Assembly: GCA_028824555.1 (NCBI GenBank)
Contig: JAPPDJ010000096.1
Span: 39,884-103,883, forward strand
Direction: 5' to 3'
Length of the DNA: 64,000 nucleotides
Source of the DNA: Gammaproteobacteria bacterium
GTDB taxonomy: Bacteria; Pseudomonadota; Gammaproteobacteria; Pseudomonadales; Azotimanducaceae
A model generated the notes under the pieces. That model was given only the letters and a program-made list of their open reading frames with translations, did no database searches and was not told the DNA's origin. Each line of letters begins with the position of its first letter. Positions within the stretch are counted from its first letter, which is position 1. Of the stretch, positions 9,509-18,306 are shown in pieces. A program made the position numbers and the translations under genes.

Positions 9509-9598
9509 ATGCCGGAAGTCGCAAAGACCATCAAGGGGTGCATCCTGATCGGCACCAACATGGGCAAGGCCAACGACGTTGAGCCTTTGCCCTATTGA
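9509..9598 (+). CDS. Candidate 29-residue peptide gene
   Basis: A short frame beginning MPEVAKTIKG, ending DVEPLPY and stopping with TGA. An AGGAG ribosome site lies eight to nine bases before the ATG, which is unusually good for a chance frame. The peptide has a basic, amphipathic first third, one cysteine (residue 11), a small hydrophobic patch (CILIG) and an acidic, proline-containing tail. It faces away from the asparagine-synthetase-like gene across a 187-bp gap, a layout in which a shared promoter region is possible. It could be a peptide substrate of that enzyme, an unrelated small protein, or the stub of a truncated gene. It lacks a clear lasso-precursor pattern (no acidic residue 7-9 positions after the glycine). 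Confidence 0.4.
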   Translation: MPEVAKTIKGCILIGTNMGKANDVEPLPY

Positions 9599-10241
9599 CT
9601 CCGACCCAGCCTAGTCCCCGACGCTGCCGGCCAAACTGGTCCAGTATCATGTCGAATCTCATGCGGTTTTGGTCGAAATCGTGTGCCCGCACCAACGTCT
9701 CGTCCTCCCTGCGCTTGGCGACCCGTCCCTGCAGTCTGCAGCCCACCATAGCTAGCCTGCTGGGGGATGGACCAACCCTCGCACAAGGCCAATGCCAATT
9801 TAAAACACTATTTCAATAGGTTGTCCGAGGATCGGTCAATGGCGCCACGGTGCGTCGCGGTTCATTCCGAGAGGTCGCATGGCGCTACGCGCAATTGTCC
9901 AGTGGTCACGGTGCAGAAAAAAAGAGCGTTTAAGCCTCGCACCTGTTCGACATTGTTTCAACACCAAATGCACAGTTTCGACATTCCACGATCAGTGCCG
10001 CGAGCGGCAGTCAGCTGACTGCGGGCAGTTCGACCGACGTCCGGTGTGTTCCTTTGTCGCGCGTTGACGGATGGCGAACACCTCGCTCACTTCATGTACC
10101 GGCGTGCCCATACGCTCGAACAAGGTGTGTCGCGAGGGCAGTGTCCGTGTGCTCGGAAGGGAGGGGGGAGGCTGGGGCATCCGCCTGAACGGGGGCCGGA
10201 CTACCACTCGTGGACGCTTGGAGCGACGCTCCCTTGGATCG
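9599..10241. other. Gap without a credible gene
   Basis: No convincing coding sequence is seen. A minus-strand frame at about 9600-9749 has moderately GC-rich third positions and could be a gene relic, but I recognise nothing in it. The base composition around 9780-9980 is locally richer in A and T than the flanks, for example aatttaaaacactatttcaa near 9797, which may mark foreign DNA or a promoter-like region. Confidence 0.4.
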
Positions 10242-10715
10242 TCAGCCGGCGGATGCGCGGTCGGCTGGCGGCCAACGGAGCTTCGTCGGTCTGTCGGGCG
10301 CGGGCCAGACAACGGTGATGGCGCGGCCGATCAGGAGTTCAAAGATCGGATCCTCCGGGTCGAAGCTGTCGAAGGTGATGGCGGCAAGCACGCTCGAGCG
10401 TTCGACCGGTGAGTCCACAGGTCGGACGCGTCCGGTGATCTGGAACTCGAGGTCGGTCGCGCCCACTTGGGCGTGCAGGGCGTAGCGAGGATCGCGCTGG
10501 AGCTGCAGCACCTTGGGCGTGGCGCGGCTCGCGAGCACGTATAGGGCGCGATCCGTGAACACAGGGCAGACGGGCGCAACTTGGGGTGCGCCCCGGTCAC
10601 CGACGGTGGCGAGGATCGCCACCTCACCGCGATCCGGATGGTGCAGCAACCGATGTCCTATGGCGGCCATGTCAGGCGTGGCTTGCTGGAACTCGGACCA
10701 ACTGACCAGTCGCAT
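10242..10715 (-). CDS. Pyridoxamine-5'-phosphate-oxidase-like FMN split-barrel protein
   Basis: A 157-residue protein starting MRLVSWSEFQQ at 10715; the frame runs further upstream, but that part is arginine- and cysteine-rich and overlaps a repeat. It shows the split-barrel layout: VAILATVGDRGAPQVAPVCPVFTDRALYVLA, then TPKVLQLQRDPRYALHAQVG, then LEFQITGRV. Relatives bind FMN, F420 or haem and act as oxidases, reductases or stress proteins; the exact role cannot be told. It appears to be a single-gene unit. Confidence 0.75.
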   Translation of the reverse strand: MRLVSWSEFQQATPDMAAIGHRLLHHPDRGEVAILATVGDRGAPQVAPVCPVFTDRALYVLASRATPKVLQLQRDPRYALHAQVGATDLEFQITGRVRPVDSPVERSSVLAAITFDSFDPEDPIFELLIGRAITVVWPAPDRPTKLRWPPADRASAG

Positions 10716-10803
10716 GGACCGGCCGTCTGACGACCGGTGGGCGGGCGGTTTCGACAACAGGCAGCCCCTTTGGAACGGGATCGAGGTGGAGTCTAAGGCA
10801 CGC

Positions 10804-10851
10804 CCGACACACAAACATTCCGTCCTACGGGCCGTAGGAAATGCCCCACGA
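10804..10851. repeat. Dispersed intergenic repeat, copy 3
   Basis: Contains cgacacacaaacattccgtc followed by ctacgggccgtaggaaatgc and cccacgac. It is the most complete copy of the family seen also at 6453-6500 and 274-325. Downstream at about 10880 the phrase ccttggcggcacgg echoes the one after copy 2, so the true unit is probably longer than the core given. Confidence 0.6.
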
Positions 10852-10966
10852 CCTAGTGTCATGCAACAGCATTTCCTTGGCGGCACGGCCCCCTTCGGAC
10901 ATCCCGCCCGGTTGCGTAGAACGAGATGCCTTTGTGTGGCGAGAAAAGGGCGCTGTCCTCCCCGGA

Positions 10967-11284
10967 TCAGCGAACGGCGCGGACCTCTAGATGCACACCC
11001 TCGCGTTTCTGAAGGCAGCCAATGATTTCGAACAGGTTGCGCGCGTGCGGGTTTCCGTTCTGACTGAGCGTTCGCATAAGGCTTTTGGGCGATTTTTCGG
11101 TTAGGCCTCCGAGCTCACCGAAACCGATGGTGGCGTGGACGTAGTCGCGACGCAGCGACTTGCCCGTTTCCACGTCGCCAGTCAGAAGGCAGTCGGCCGC
11201 CTCCGCAAGGAGTGCTTCGCGGAAGGACGGGTCGCGCTGAAGCCTTTCGCGCACTGTGATCTTGAAAGGTCGGGTCAAGGCCAT
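10967..11284 (-). CDS. HigA/HI1420-type addiction-module antitoxin
   Basis: A 105-residue protein starting MALTRPFKITVRERLQ. It fits the HI1420-like antidote family: RDPSFREALLAEAADCLL, GDVETGKSLRRDY, then a small helix-turn-helix region with KSLMRTLSQNGNP and NLFEIIGCLQ. Such antitoxins bind the RelE/Gp49-like toxin encoded just upstream and repress the shared promoter. The frame could start earlier, but this ATG lies 4 bp after the toxin stop, as expected for a coupled pair. The gene looks intact while its toxin is broken. Confidence 0.8.
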   Translation of the reverse strand: MALTRPFKITVRERLQRDPSFREALLAEAADCLLTGDVETGKSLRRDYVHATIGFGELGGLTEKSPKSLMRTLSQNGNPHARNLFEIIGCLQKREGVHLEVRAVR

Positions 11285-11288
11285 CGTC

Positions 11289-11619
11289 TCACTCCTCCTG
11301 CGTGCCATGCCGGTAATCCCGCCAAAGGGCCTTGGCCGCATCGATGTCATCCTGCTGGCCTCTCTTATTTGTGCCGCCTCCGAGCAGAACGATCGACGTC
11401 TCACCATCCATCAACGAAGTAGATTCGATATCCCGGGCCCGCATCGATGCGGTACTCAAAGACCCCTTCCCCCACGCCTTTGGTGCTTGATAGAAGGCCC
11501 CGGCCCATACGATCCAGTACGGCCGTCGCCTTACTCGCCGAGTTGCTATCGAGGTGATCGAACCATCGCCCGAAGGGACGACGACCTCGTTCGTCGACAT
11601 ACTCCGTCACTTGGGCCAT
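11289..11619 (-). pseudogene. HigB/HI1419-type (Gp49-like RelE fold) toxin, frameshifted
   Basis: The product starts MAQVTEYVDERGRRPFGRWF and runs through GVGEGVFEYRIDAGPGYRIYFVDG, then hits a stop. The rest of the family pattern (ETSIVLLGGGTNKRGQQDDI, then AAKALWRDY) continues in another frame. On the plus strand ccat is present twice in a row at 11404-11411; removing one copy restores GYRIYFVDGETSIVLLGGG without a break. The toxin would be a ribosome-associated mRNA interferase. Gene order toxin then antitoxin is the HigBA/HI1419-HI1420 order. A true inactivation, a slippage variant or an assembly error are all possible. Confidence 0.8.
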
Positions 11620-11682
11620 GTTGACTCGGCCTGTCGTTGCATGCGCGGCAGCAAATGCCGCATCCATCGGAGACGAAAGCGA

Positions 11683-11696
11683 TGGCGGAGAGGGAG
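11683..11696 (+). other. Putative left attachment core (attL) of an integrative element
   Basis: tggcggagagggag is identical to the 3' end of tRNA-Ser(GCU) at 18751-18764 as read on this strand. It lies 156 bp in front of the integrase start. A 14-base exact match in that position is what a P4-type integrase leaves at the far end of its element. The assignment is by position and identity only. Confidence 0.6.
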
Positions 11697-11851
11697 TCCG
11701 TCACTTGTGGTTTTCGGGGACTCTCCGCAAGGCCCCCGAAGTACCGTTAACACATTGATAAAATTCCGTTTTACAGTCTCACGAGCGTTCTTGACCTCTC
11801 GCCGAAACCTCTCAAACTGGTGCCATTACGGGTACGAAATGGGGTACGAGG

Positions 11852-12986
11852 ATGCCAAGGCTCACGGCGAGAAGGGTGGAAACGGCGAAGGGGCCGGCGA
11901 AGCTCGCGGACGAGCATGGTCTGTATCTCCGGGTGTCCCCGCGGGGCGCGAAGTCGTGGATCCAGAGGCTGACTATACAGAGACGGCGCACGGACAACGC
12001 CGTGGGACATTATCCCTCCATGAGCCTGGCGGAGGCGCGCGTAGCCGCGTTCGAGCGCTGGAAGGTGGCCAAGGCGGGCGGTTACCCCCGCACGGCGGAG
12101 GGCAGGCCGGCCTCGCCGACCTTCGCGGAGGCGGCCGAGGCGGTCATCGCCCTGCACGAGCCGACGTGGAGGAGTCCGAAGTCCGGTCCGCAGTGGCGGG
12201 CCAGCCTCCAGACCTACGCCCGATCCGGTGATCGGAGATCTGCCGGTGGCCGATGTCACGCCTGGGCACGTCATGGCGGTTCTGCAGCCGATCTGGGGCG
12301 AGAAGCGGGAGACGGCGCGGCGGGTGAAGCAGCGCATCTCGGCGATCTGCCGGTGGGCGGTGGCGCAGGGGCACCGGACGGACGACCCTGCGGGAGCCGT
12401 CGTCGACGTGGCGCTGCCGCGGAACGGCGTCGAGCGGCGGCAAATGCCTGCGCTTCCCTACGCCGAGGTGGCGGACTGCATCGCCAGGGTCCAGGCGAGC
12501 GCGTCGTCGAAGCTGGCGCTGGAGTTCCTGGTCCTGACGGCGGCACGGTCGGTGGAGGTTCGCAATGCGACCTGGGATGAGATGGACGTGGAGGGCGCGA
12601 CGTGGACGGTTCCGGCGGAACGCATGAAGGCGAACCGGGAGCATCGGGTTCCACTCTCGAGCCGGGCGCTCGAGCTGCTGGAGGAGGCTGCGCAGCTGTC
12701 GGACGGCTCGGGGCTGGTGTTTCCGGGCGTGCGACCGGGCCGGCCGCTGAGCGAGAACACGCACGCCAAGCTCTTGCGGGAACTTGGCTTCGACGCCGTG
12801 ACTCACGGCTTTCGGTCGAGCTTCCGGGATTACGCGGCGGAACAGACGCACACGCCGCACGCCGTCATGGAGGCGGCGCTTGCGCACACGATCAAGAACA
12901 AGGCGGAGGCGGCGTATGCCCGGAGCGACCTGTTCGAGAGGCGCCGCGCGCTGATGGAGTCCTGGGCGGGCTATCTGGCAGGTTGA
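11852..12986 (+). pseudogene. P4-type tyrosine integrase with a single-base frameshift
   Basis: The first part (11852 to about 12221) encodes a DUF4102 N-terminal arm-binding domain: MPRLTARRVETAKGPAKLAD, then LYLRVSPRGAKSWIQR, and PSMSLAEARVAAFE. The rest, in the next frame, encodes the core-binding and catalytic domains with AARSVEVR, THGFRSSFRD, LAHTIKNKAEAAYARSD and ERRRALMESWA. The catalytic R, H-x-x-R, H and Y are all present. One extra C in the run at 12219-12221 explains the break: without it, LQTYADPVIGDLPVADV reads through. The enzyme would recombine into tRNA 3' ends. It may be dead or an artefact of sequencing. Confidence 0.88.
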
Positions 12987-13171
12987 GGATGGTTGTATGG
13001 ACGCCGCGACAGGTGTGGTCTCGCCGTTGTCGCCGGCGTCGGCGACCACGGCAGTAAACGCCGCCTGCGCAGAACGAGCATGGAGGATTGCCCATCCTCG
13101 TCCGCCAAGCTAAATTCCTTGGCTGTCCTTACCCCTTGTTTACTGGCGTTACAACGAGGACCTATAGCGGA

Positions 13172-13573
13172 CTATCCGAGCACAGACTTGATGGCATCGA
13201 GCAAGGGAGTCACGTCGCCATCTTCCGTGAGTTGCGTTGCGTGCCATCCTCGGTCCTTCTCGCTCTGCCAACCCTTGATCTCGAATGGCCGAATGTCGCG
13301 GTCGCCTTCGTAAAGCAACTGGACTTGAAGCTGTCCATCGGTTGCCCGGTTGTGCTTCCGCGACTTGGCAGTCAGGTCCGCAAACTGCCTGCGATCATCG
13401 ACGAAGCCCAGGTCGTAGGTGCGTTTTGCGCGGCCGTCGCGTAACCCCTTGGCGTGGCGAAGGAGCTCGAAACCCAAACGTTTGATGTGGTGCGCAAGAT
13501 GCGGATGTTCCCGCATCAGCCCGTGGATTGCGTCGACGGCGTTGTCGCCGTCGATAACCGGCAACGGCTTCAT
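13172..13573 (-). CDS. Hypothetical protein, 133 residues
   Basis: Starts MKPLPVIDGDNAVDAIHGLM, and the middle is rich in charged residues (RHAKGLRDGRAKRTYDLGFVDDRR). The end contains GWHATQLTEDGDVTPLLDAIKSVLG. No family is recognised. Its start overlaps the stop of the 60-residue membrane protein by four bases (ATGA), so the pair is translationally coupled. It lies inside the integrative element, downstream of and convergent with the integrase. Confidence 0.55.
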   Translation of the reverse strand: MKPLPVIDGDNAVDAIHGLMREHPHLAHHIKRLGFELLRHAKGLRDGRAKRTYDLGFVDDRRQFADLTAKSRKHNRATDGQLQVQLLYEGDRDIRPFEIKGWQSEKDRGWHATQLTEDGDVTPLLDAIKSVLG

Positions 13574-13752
13574 CGTTGCCCCCCCTTGCGTCGGGCAATC
13601 CATGATCCGACGCCTGCGCCCAACACTCCACAAATTAGCGCGAGCGGGATCGTTCCCGCCATCCCGTCCCCAAATCCCACGATCCCGAAAGACGAGCCAA
13701 AGAAGGCACCCGCCACGCCTCCGACGACACATCCAACGATCTTGTACTTCAT
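13570..13752 (-). CDS. Small glycine-rich membrane protein, 60 residues
   Basis: MKYKIVGCVVGGVAGAFFGS followed by a second hydrophobic run, TIPLALICGVLGAGVGSW, and a basic tail, IARRKGGQR. Two membrane helices with glycine spacing like glycine-zipper proteins are likely. The function is unknown. It is coupled by overlap to the 133-residue gene; both are element cargo. A small membrane protein paired with a soluble partner can be a toxin, phage-exclusion or anchoring pair, but nothing here settles that. Confidence 0.55.
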   Translation of the reverse strand: MKYKIVGCVVGGVAGAFFGSSFGIVGFGDGMAGTIPLALICGVLGAGVGSWIARRKGGQR

Positions 13753-14581
13753 TGCGTTTCCCTCCCTGTGTGCCTAATGTGTCCGGAGGCTTGCAGTGCG
13801 AGGGAGGGGCAACACATGCCGTCGTCTCTTGCGCGGGTCCGCAAACCTTTCAGCGCGGGACTTGAAGGCCAGGAGTTGACGCGCCGCCTTCGCTCTTTCC
13901 GGCGGTGCACTCTAGCGCACATTCCTCGGTGGTTTCCTCCGCAAGAGGCGAACGACCCCAAGGAAGGCGGAAGCGCGTGGAAGGGGAGCACTGCCACAAG
14001 GACTCGTCTGGATAGGCGCGGCCATCCCGAACGAGAAACATCGCACAACCACATCAGCGATTCCTTCCATCCTGACTTGGTCGAAGAGGGGATCGCGTGC
14101 GTGCGCGAAGAGCGGTTCCCGCAGAAGGACATCACCCGCACGCGGGCATGTCTTGTTCACCACAATGACCATCGAAGCTAAAAGCGTGTCAATGTCAGAC
14201 GAAAAATGCGCACTTTGTTTTCTCGCGGCCGAGGACCATGCGTCGGCGAGTCGGGGCGCCCGTGGCTTGCCGCGCTGCATTGGAACAGACCTTTCCGTTG
14301 GAGGGCGAACTGGGCGTTCGGAGTTGGCCTAGCAGCGGGCCATTTGCCGTTTCGCAGTCGGGGAGTCCTGCACGCAAGGGGTGTTCGGGGAGGGTTCTTT
14401 GGGTGTTTGAGGGTCAGGTATGTGAGTTCGCATTGTGTCGTGGTGCCGGAGCCGATAGCGCCATTGGCGTCATTCCGTGACCGCGACCGCCGCGTTGATC
14501 GGTTTCCGAGGCGCGATGGACAGGAGTGCAGGGACCCGGCGAGTGATACGCTCGAAATCAATTTGCGACGAAGAAGGACGG
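13753..14581. other. Gap without a credible gene inside the integrative element
   Basis: About 830 bases in which the open frames on both strands are arginine-, serine- and proline-rich and have no family likeness. I see no repeats or RNA genes here. It may contain the promoter for the nuclease-like gene that starts at 14582. Confidence 0.4.
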
Positions 14582-15706
14582 ATGGTCGAGAACTTCCTGC
14601 CCGCCGACAGACCCGCGATCATGGGTGGCGTACTCCGATGTGAGGTCCGCGACAAGGCCGTTCCCGCGACGCCTGAGGAGTGCGTGCGCCAGCGCGTGCT
14701 TCGCTGGCTGATGCGGGACAGGGGTTGGCCGAAGGAGAGTCTCCGGCTGGAGAAGAGCTACCGCTGGGTTGGCGACGCCAACCGTCACCACGTGCGCCCG
14801 GACATCGAACTGCTCGTCGACGGAAACGTCCTGGTCGTCGTCGAGTGCAAGCGGCCGGACGTGCCGCTAGGCGAGCGCGTCGACCGGCAGGCCATCGACT
14901 ATGCAGTGAAGTCGGGAGCTGGCTGGATCTGGACGACGAATGGCGATAGCCACGGGTTCCTGTCGATGTCTCCGGACGGTTGGATCGCTGTCCGCTCGCT
15001 GGAGCCGCTTGAAGTCCTCGCCGATCCCCCGGTGGCCGATCTGGCGTTCCCGGCGGATGCGACCGACGAGAGCGAAGTGGCGCGCTATTGGCGCTCGTTG
15101 GGCGATGAGCAATTTCTCGATGGCGGAGCGGATTACAACAGGCAGCTTTTGCTCGACGCCCACTGCGTACTGTTCGGGCTGTCAAGGGACGGAAAACTGC
15201 CGTACTCGCACGGGGGCGTCCACATCCTGGAGGATCGCGGCTCCGCGTGGCACCAATTCGGCAATCGGAGCGGCAGGAGCTACCACACCCGCTATGCCGA
15301 TTTCATCGCAGCGACCGCAGGCTCCGTCGAGGCCGTGTCTCTCGCGGTCAACCGTTGGTATCCCGGGCTCCGGCTCTGCGTCGGCGTGACGAGACGCAAT
15401 CGCGCGCACCACGCCCTTCAACTGAATTGCGAGAACTGCGTCCCGAACGAGGCTGGAGCTTCCTGGTCCATCTATCACGATGGCGCCATGTCGCAGGTCG
15501 CAAGGACCGACGTCCTCGAGGCCGTTCGGGAAGCGGGAGCTGGTGCCTGGATCGACCGGTGGGACGACGGCAAGGATTGGGTTTACTTGGGGGAACTGCC
15601 CTACGCCGCCACAGCGGACTGGACCAACTCATGCGAACTGTTGGCGAACCTGATCCATTACGGGATCATCCGGTCCAATCTCCGGGAAGCAGTCGCCTCG
15701 CGGTAG
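14582..15706 (+). CDS. HSDR_N-like PD-(D/E)xK domain protein
   Basis: A 374-residue protein; the ATG at 14582 follows gaagga and is preferred to an upstream in-frame start at 14477. Residues about 30-130 resemble the N-terminal nuclease domain of type I restriction subunits (HSDR_N): PEECVRQRVLRWL, then VRPDIELLVDGNVLVVVECK at 72-91 with the D-74/E-88/K-90 nuclease triad, then QAIDYA at 103-108. The C-terminal half has no ATPase motif; it has repeated aromatic segments (WSIYHDG, WIDRWDDGKDWVYLGELPY) of unknown fold. It could be a stand-alone nuclease or an effector in a defence system. A decayed copy of its 3' third lies at 18299-18720. Confidence 0.65.
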   Translation: MVENFLPADRPAIMGGVLRCEVRDKAVPATPEECVRQRVLRWLMRDRGWPKESLRLEKSYRWVGDANRHHVRPDIELLVDGNVLVVVECKRPDVPLGERVDRQAIDYAVKSGAGWIWTTNGDSHGFLSMSPDGWIAVRSLEPLEVLADPPVADLAFPADATDESEVARYWRSLGDEQFLDGGADYNRQLLLDAHCVLFGLSRDGKLPYSHGGVHILEDRGSAWHQFGNRSGRSYHTRYADFIAATAGSVEAVSLAVNRWYPGLRLCVGVTRRNRAHHALQLNCENCVPNEAGASWSIYHDGAMSQVARTDVLEAVREAGAGAWIDRWDDGKDWVYLGELPYAATADWTNSCELLANLIHYGIIRSNLREAVASR

Positions 15707-17241
15707 CGGGTTCACCGTTGAGGACGCGTGTTGCGAGCGAACAGGGTGAAATGCGAGCTGCGGCAGGTCCCGCTCGACGCCAGGATGCCCAAAACAGGAC
15801 GTGCAGGATGTATCGGGTCGAGGCCGGTCTCCGAGCCTTTGTCTTGTGATGTGAAACGGGACACGGTCTTCATGGGGTTTGTCGGAGCGGAGGGCAGACG
15901 CGGACCTTGGGCGTTGTTGGTGTCCATGAGCGTGGCGTGCTTCGCCCCGGCACCATGTGTGACACAGAGGAGGCGACTCTCGTGCTCCTTTTGTCATGTG
16001 GCATCGTCGGTAAAGGGCCGATCGCGGCCGTTTGCGCGCACTGCGGCGACTGACGGGTTCGCCGCGTGCGGCGAGAGCCGCCTCAGCGCACGGGCCGGGA
16101 CGGCTGATCATGGGCGGCGAGGCGACCACCGCATCGTCGGGCCAACTGGGCCGCTGGCGTGGCGGTTGGGCAGCGTCCTCGCCGCATTAGCTGCCGCCTG
16201 TCACTACCGAACGCGTTGCAGAACATCGTACGGACGATACGATCCATCGCTGGCGGCGCGGCGAAAGGGGTAGTGACAGGCGGCGAAGGCGGCATCGAGG
16301 CCAGCGGCGGCCTGAAGGTCTGCTAAGCACGCGACCAGTGACGCGCTCGTGACGCGGTGCTATGGTGCGCGGCGTTCTCTGCTGCCCAGTGCAGCCTGAT
16401 CGGCCTGGAGCCGATATGGGCGCCGAGAGGCGGACCATGTGCCACGGCGCGGTAATCGCGCCGTTCGGGTGGACGCCCCGCGAAGGCACGACGGGCCACG
16501 TCGCATGACGGGGGCTCGATCGAATGGACACGGCCAAGGCGGCCGCCGCACGGACCCTGTCGGGACCGCGGGCAGCCGGGCGATGGCCCGGCGGACGAGC
16601 CGGCCTGGACCGTGGCGCGACGCGAAGAGGCGGAGGCTCGGGCGGAACACCCCTGCCACGCCGGGCGGCGAACCCGGCACCCGCGGACAGCGCGTCGCGC
16701 CGAAACCGGCTTGCGGCCGCCGCCGGGAACGGCACGCCGCAGCCGCCGCGTCGGGCGGCAAGCGCAAAGTGCGTCAAGGGCAACTCGCAGCCTGTCTGCG
16801 GATTCGCGGCGTCTCGGAATCGAGGCGGCGGATCGCCCATCACAACTTAGCTACCCCACGCCCGCCCCGCATTCGCGGGGCGCGGCGGCATCCGGATGCA
16901 TCGCCGGCGGCGGCAGTCGTGGGACGGGCGCCAGTCAATGGACTGGCGGGGTTGAGACGCACATTGCCTTGCAGTGGGAGCCGTGCGTTGACAACGACGA
17001 AATCCGTCGCGTTACAGAAGCTACCATTGAGGCCGGGAAGCGGCAGGTCACGAGATCCCGTATGCTTTCGCGCTACAGGACCTGGGGCCGCGCAAAAGAA
17101 GGGACACAGGGAGCGAGAAGCGGAAACCCATAGTGGAGAAGCCGACGTCCCGATGTCACCTTGGCAATTGCGGAAGCAACGAATCGTCGCGGGAGCCGAT
17201 CTACCGGAGCCACCTGGAACAGACGCGAGGTGTTTCGCGCC
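15707..17241. other. Long gap inside the integrative element
   Basis: 1.5 kb without a credible gene. Very GC-rich open frames on both strands (16.2-17.2 kb) are arginine- and proline-rich shadows. The first 150 bases (to about 15870) are homologous to sequence beside the tRNA end of the element (18535-18720). A long inverted repeat lies at 16193-16284. Confidence 0.5.
16193..16284. repeat. Inverted repeat with 16-bp perfect arms
   Basis: gccgcctgtcactacc at 16193-16208 is the exact reverse complement of 16269-16284, with a 60-base loop. It could fold into a stem in RNA or be the ends of a tiny mobile element. No gene lies within it. Confidence 0.6.
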
Positions 17242-17949
17242 GTGAGTAACGACGACCTGCATCTCCAAGTGTTCATCAATCCGCTCGCATTTCTGCCACT
17301 GCTGGTCCCTTCACACAACACGGCGTCACCTGAGCCCTCCGCGGAGTCGGTGCTCGAGTTCCTCTGCGCGCCTGGCATGGATTCCAGCGTTGCCGCCATC
17401 GTTGGCCGTTACCGGGAAATTAGCGCGACACCCGAGCCGCATTTTGCGCCTGCGGTCGAACGTGTCCTCGACAAGCTCATCTGGCCTCTCCGCTATGCCA
17501 AGGGCGCGTACATCCTTGGCAACTACCTCGGAACCATCACTCACTGCGGCATGGTTGCCGAGATGTTGGCAATCTTGACGTTCGAGATGGCAGAACCGAA
17601 ATTGAACGGGGAAGGGATGACGGATCGCTCGCAAAAGGACCTGTTCGGCAGGTCGTTCGAGAAGCTCGGACAGGAGCGGCGTGTCTCGATCCTGTATGCC
17701 TACGGCATGATCGATGACGATCTGAAGCGTTCGTTCGATCGGATTCGAACCATCCGGCGGGAGTACCTTCACCAATGGTCGAAAGACATCGGTAAGCTCT
17801 CGACTGACGCAGTCGATTGCTACGAACACGCGGTAAAGATCGTGGACTTCGTTCTCGGTCAGACAATTCGCGACGGTAAAGTCGTTCTGGAGCCGAAGCT
17901 CACTCGCTATCTCCGGGCTCAGGGAGTGCTTGTCGCAGCAGGGGATTAG
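17242..17949 (+). CDS. HEPN/MltR-like protein with an Rx4H motif
   Basis: A 235-residue protein, taken from a GTG start (SNDDLHLQVFINPLAF follows); an upstream TTG at 17161 is also open. The C-terminal helical part reads RVSILYAYGMIDDDLKRSFD, then RIRTIRREYLHQWSKD. This resembles MltR and other HEPN domains, in which a helix of this type carries Rx4-6H; here R172-x4-H177. In active HEPN RNases the Arg and His form the cleavage site between two subunits. Whether this one cuts RNA is unknown. It is element cargo, in the same direction as the HSDR_N-like gene. Confidence 0.5.
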   Translation: MSNDDLHLQVFINPLAFLPLLVPSHNTASPEPSAESVLEFLCAPGMDSSVAAIVGRYREISATPEPHFAPAVERVLDKLIWPLRYAKGAYILGNYLGTITHCGMVAEMLAILTFEMAEPKLNGEGMTDRSQKDLFGRSFEKLGQERRVSILYAYGMIDDDLKRSFDRIRTIRREYLHQWSKDIGKLSTDAVDCYEHAVKIVDFVLGQTIRDGKVVLEPKLTRYLRAQGVLVAAGD

Positions 17950-18204
17950 TGCTGCCGCCCGTGTCTAGAGGCTGCGCAGGTACGAGGCATGAATGAGCAC
18001 GGACAGGTCAGGCGCTCATGGCTCGTTGGTGCGACAGGTTTGCGGTCGCCAATTGGCCGGCGCAACGTCTTCAGAAGGCGTGCCGCGCAGTCGGCAAGCC
18101 GCGCTGCCTATGTGGCGCCAAGGCGCCGGTCACCCATCGACCGTTGGCTGGCGTCGGTTGTGTGCGTCAAGTTGTGCAAAAGGGTTTGGTCGGTGGGCGG
18201 TTGT

Positions 18205-18306
18205 TCACGCGGCCTCCCGCAGCTGTTCCTTGCGGAGTTCGGTGAGGAAGTCCATGTTGAGGTAGCGGCTGGCCTCGAGCCAGTCCTCGTGGGTCTCGAC
18301 GTCGAG
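18205..18306 (-). pseudogene. 3' remnant of an unidentified gene
   Basis: The minus strand reads DVETHEDWLEASRYLNMDFL and continues TELRKEQLREAA before a TGA. This has a protein-like pattern and strongly GC-biased third positions, but there is no start, and the upstream part is replaced by the decayed duplicate at 18299-18720. It looks like the C-terminal tail of a lost gene; I do not recognise the family. Confidence 0.35.

Noticed and set aside
7601..9598. Classical lasso peptide cluster
   Set aside because: There is no leader peptidase (B protein) or transporter, and the small peptide lacks an acidic residue at the ring-closing distance from the glycine; only a looser peptide-modification idea is kept.
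9531..9749. Minus-strand frame beside the small peptide gene
   Set aside because: Its third-position GC is only moderate and I see no motif. It overlaps the small peptide gene, so it is left as a possible relic rather than called.
15834..15870. A third attachment site near 15.85 kb
   Set aside because: The stretch gtgatgtgaaacgggac is only loosely like the sub-terminal repeats and no 14-bp core is found beside it; it is explained as part of the duplicated element end.
16187..17245. Several long frames on both strands in the integrative element
   Set aside because: Composition is dominated by R, P, A and G, overlapping frames exist on both strands, and no motifs are visible; best explained by very high GC content.
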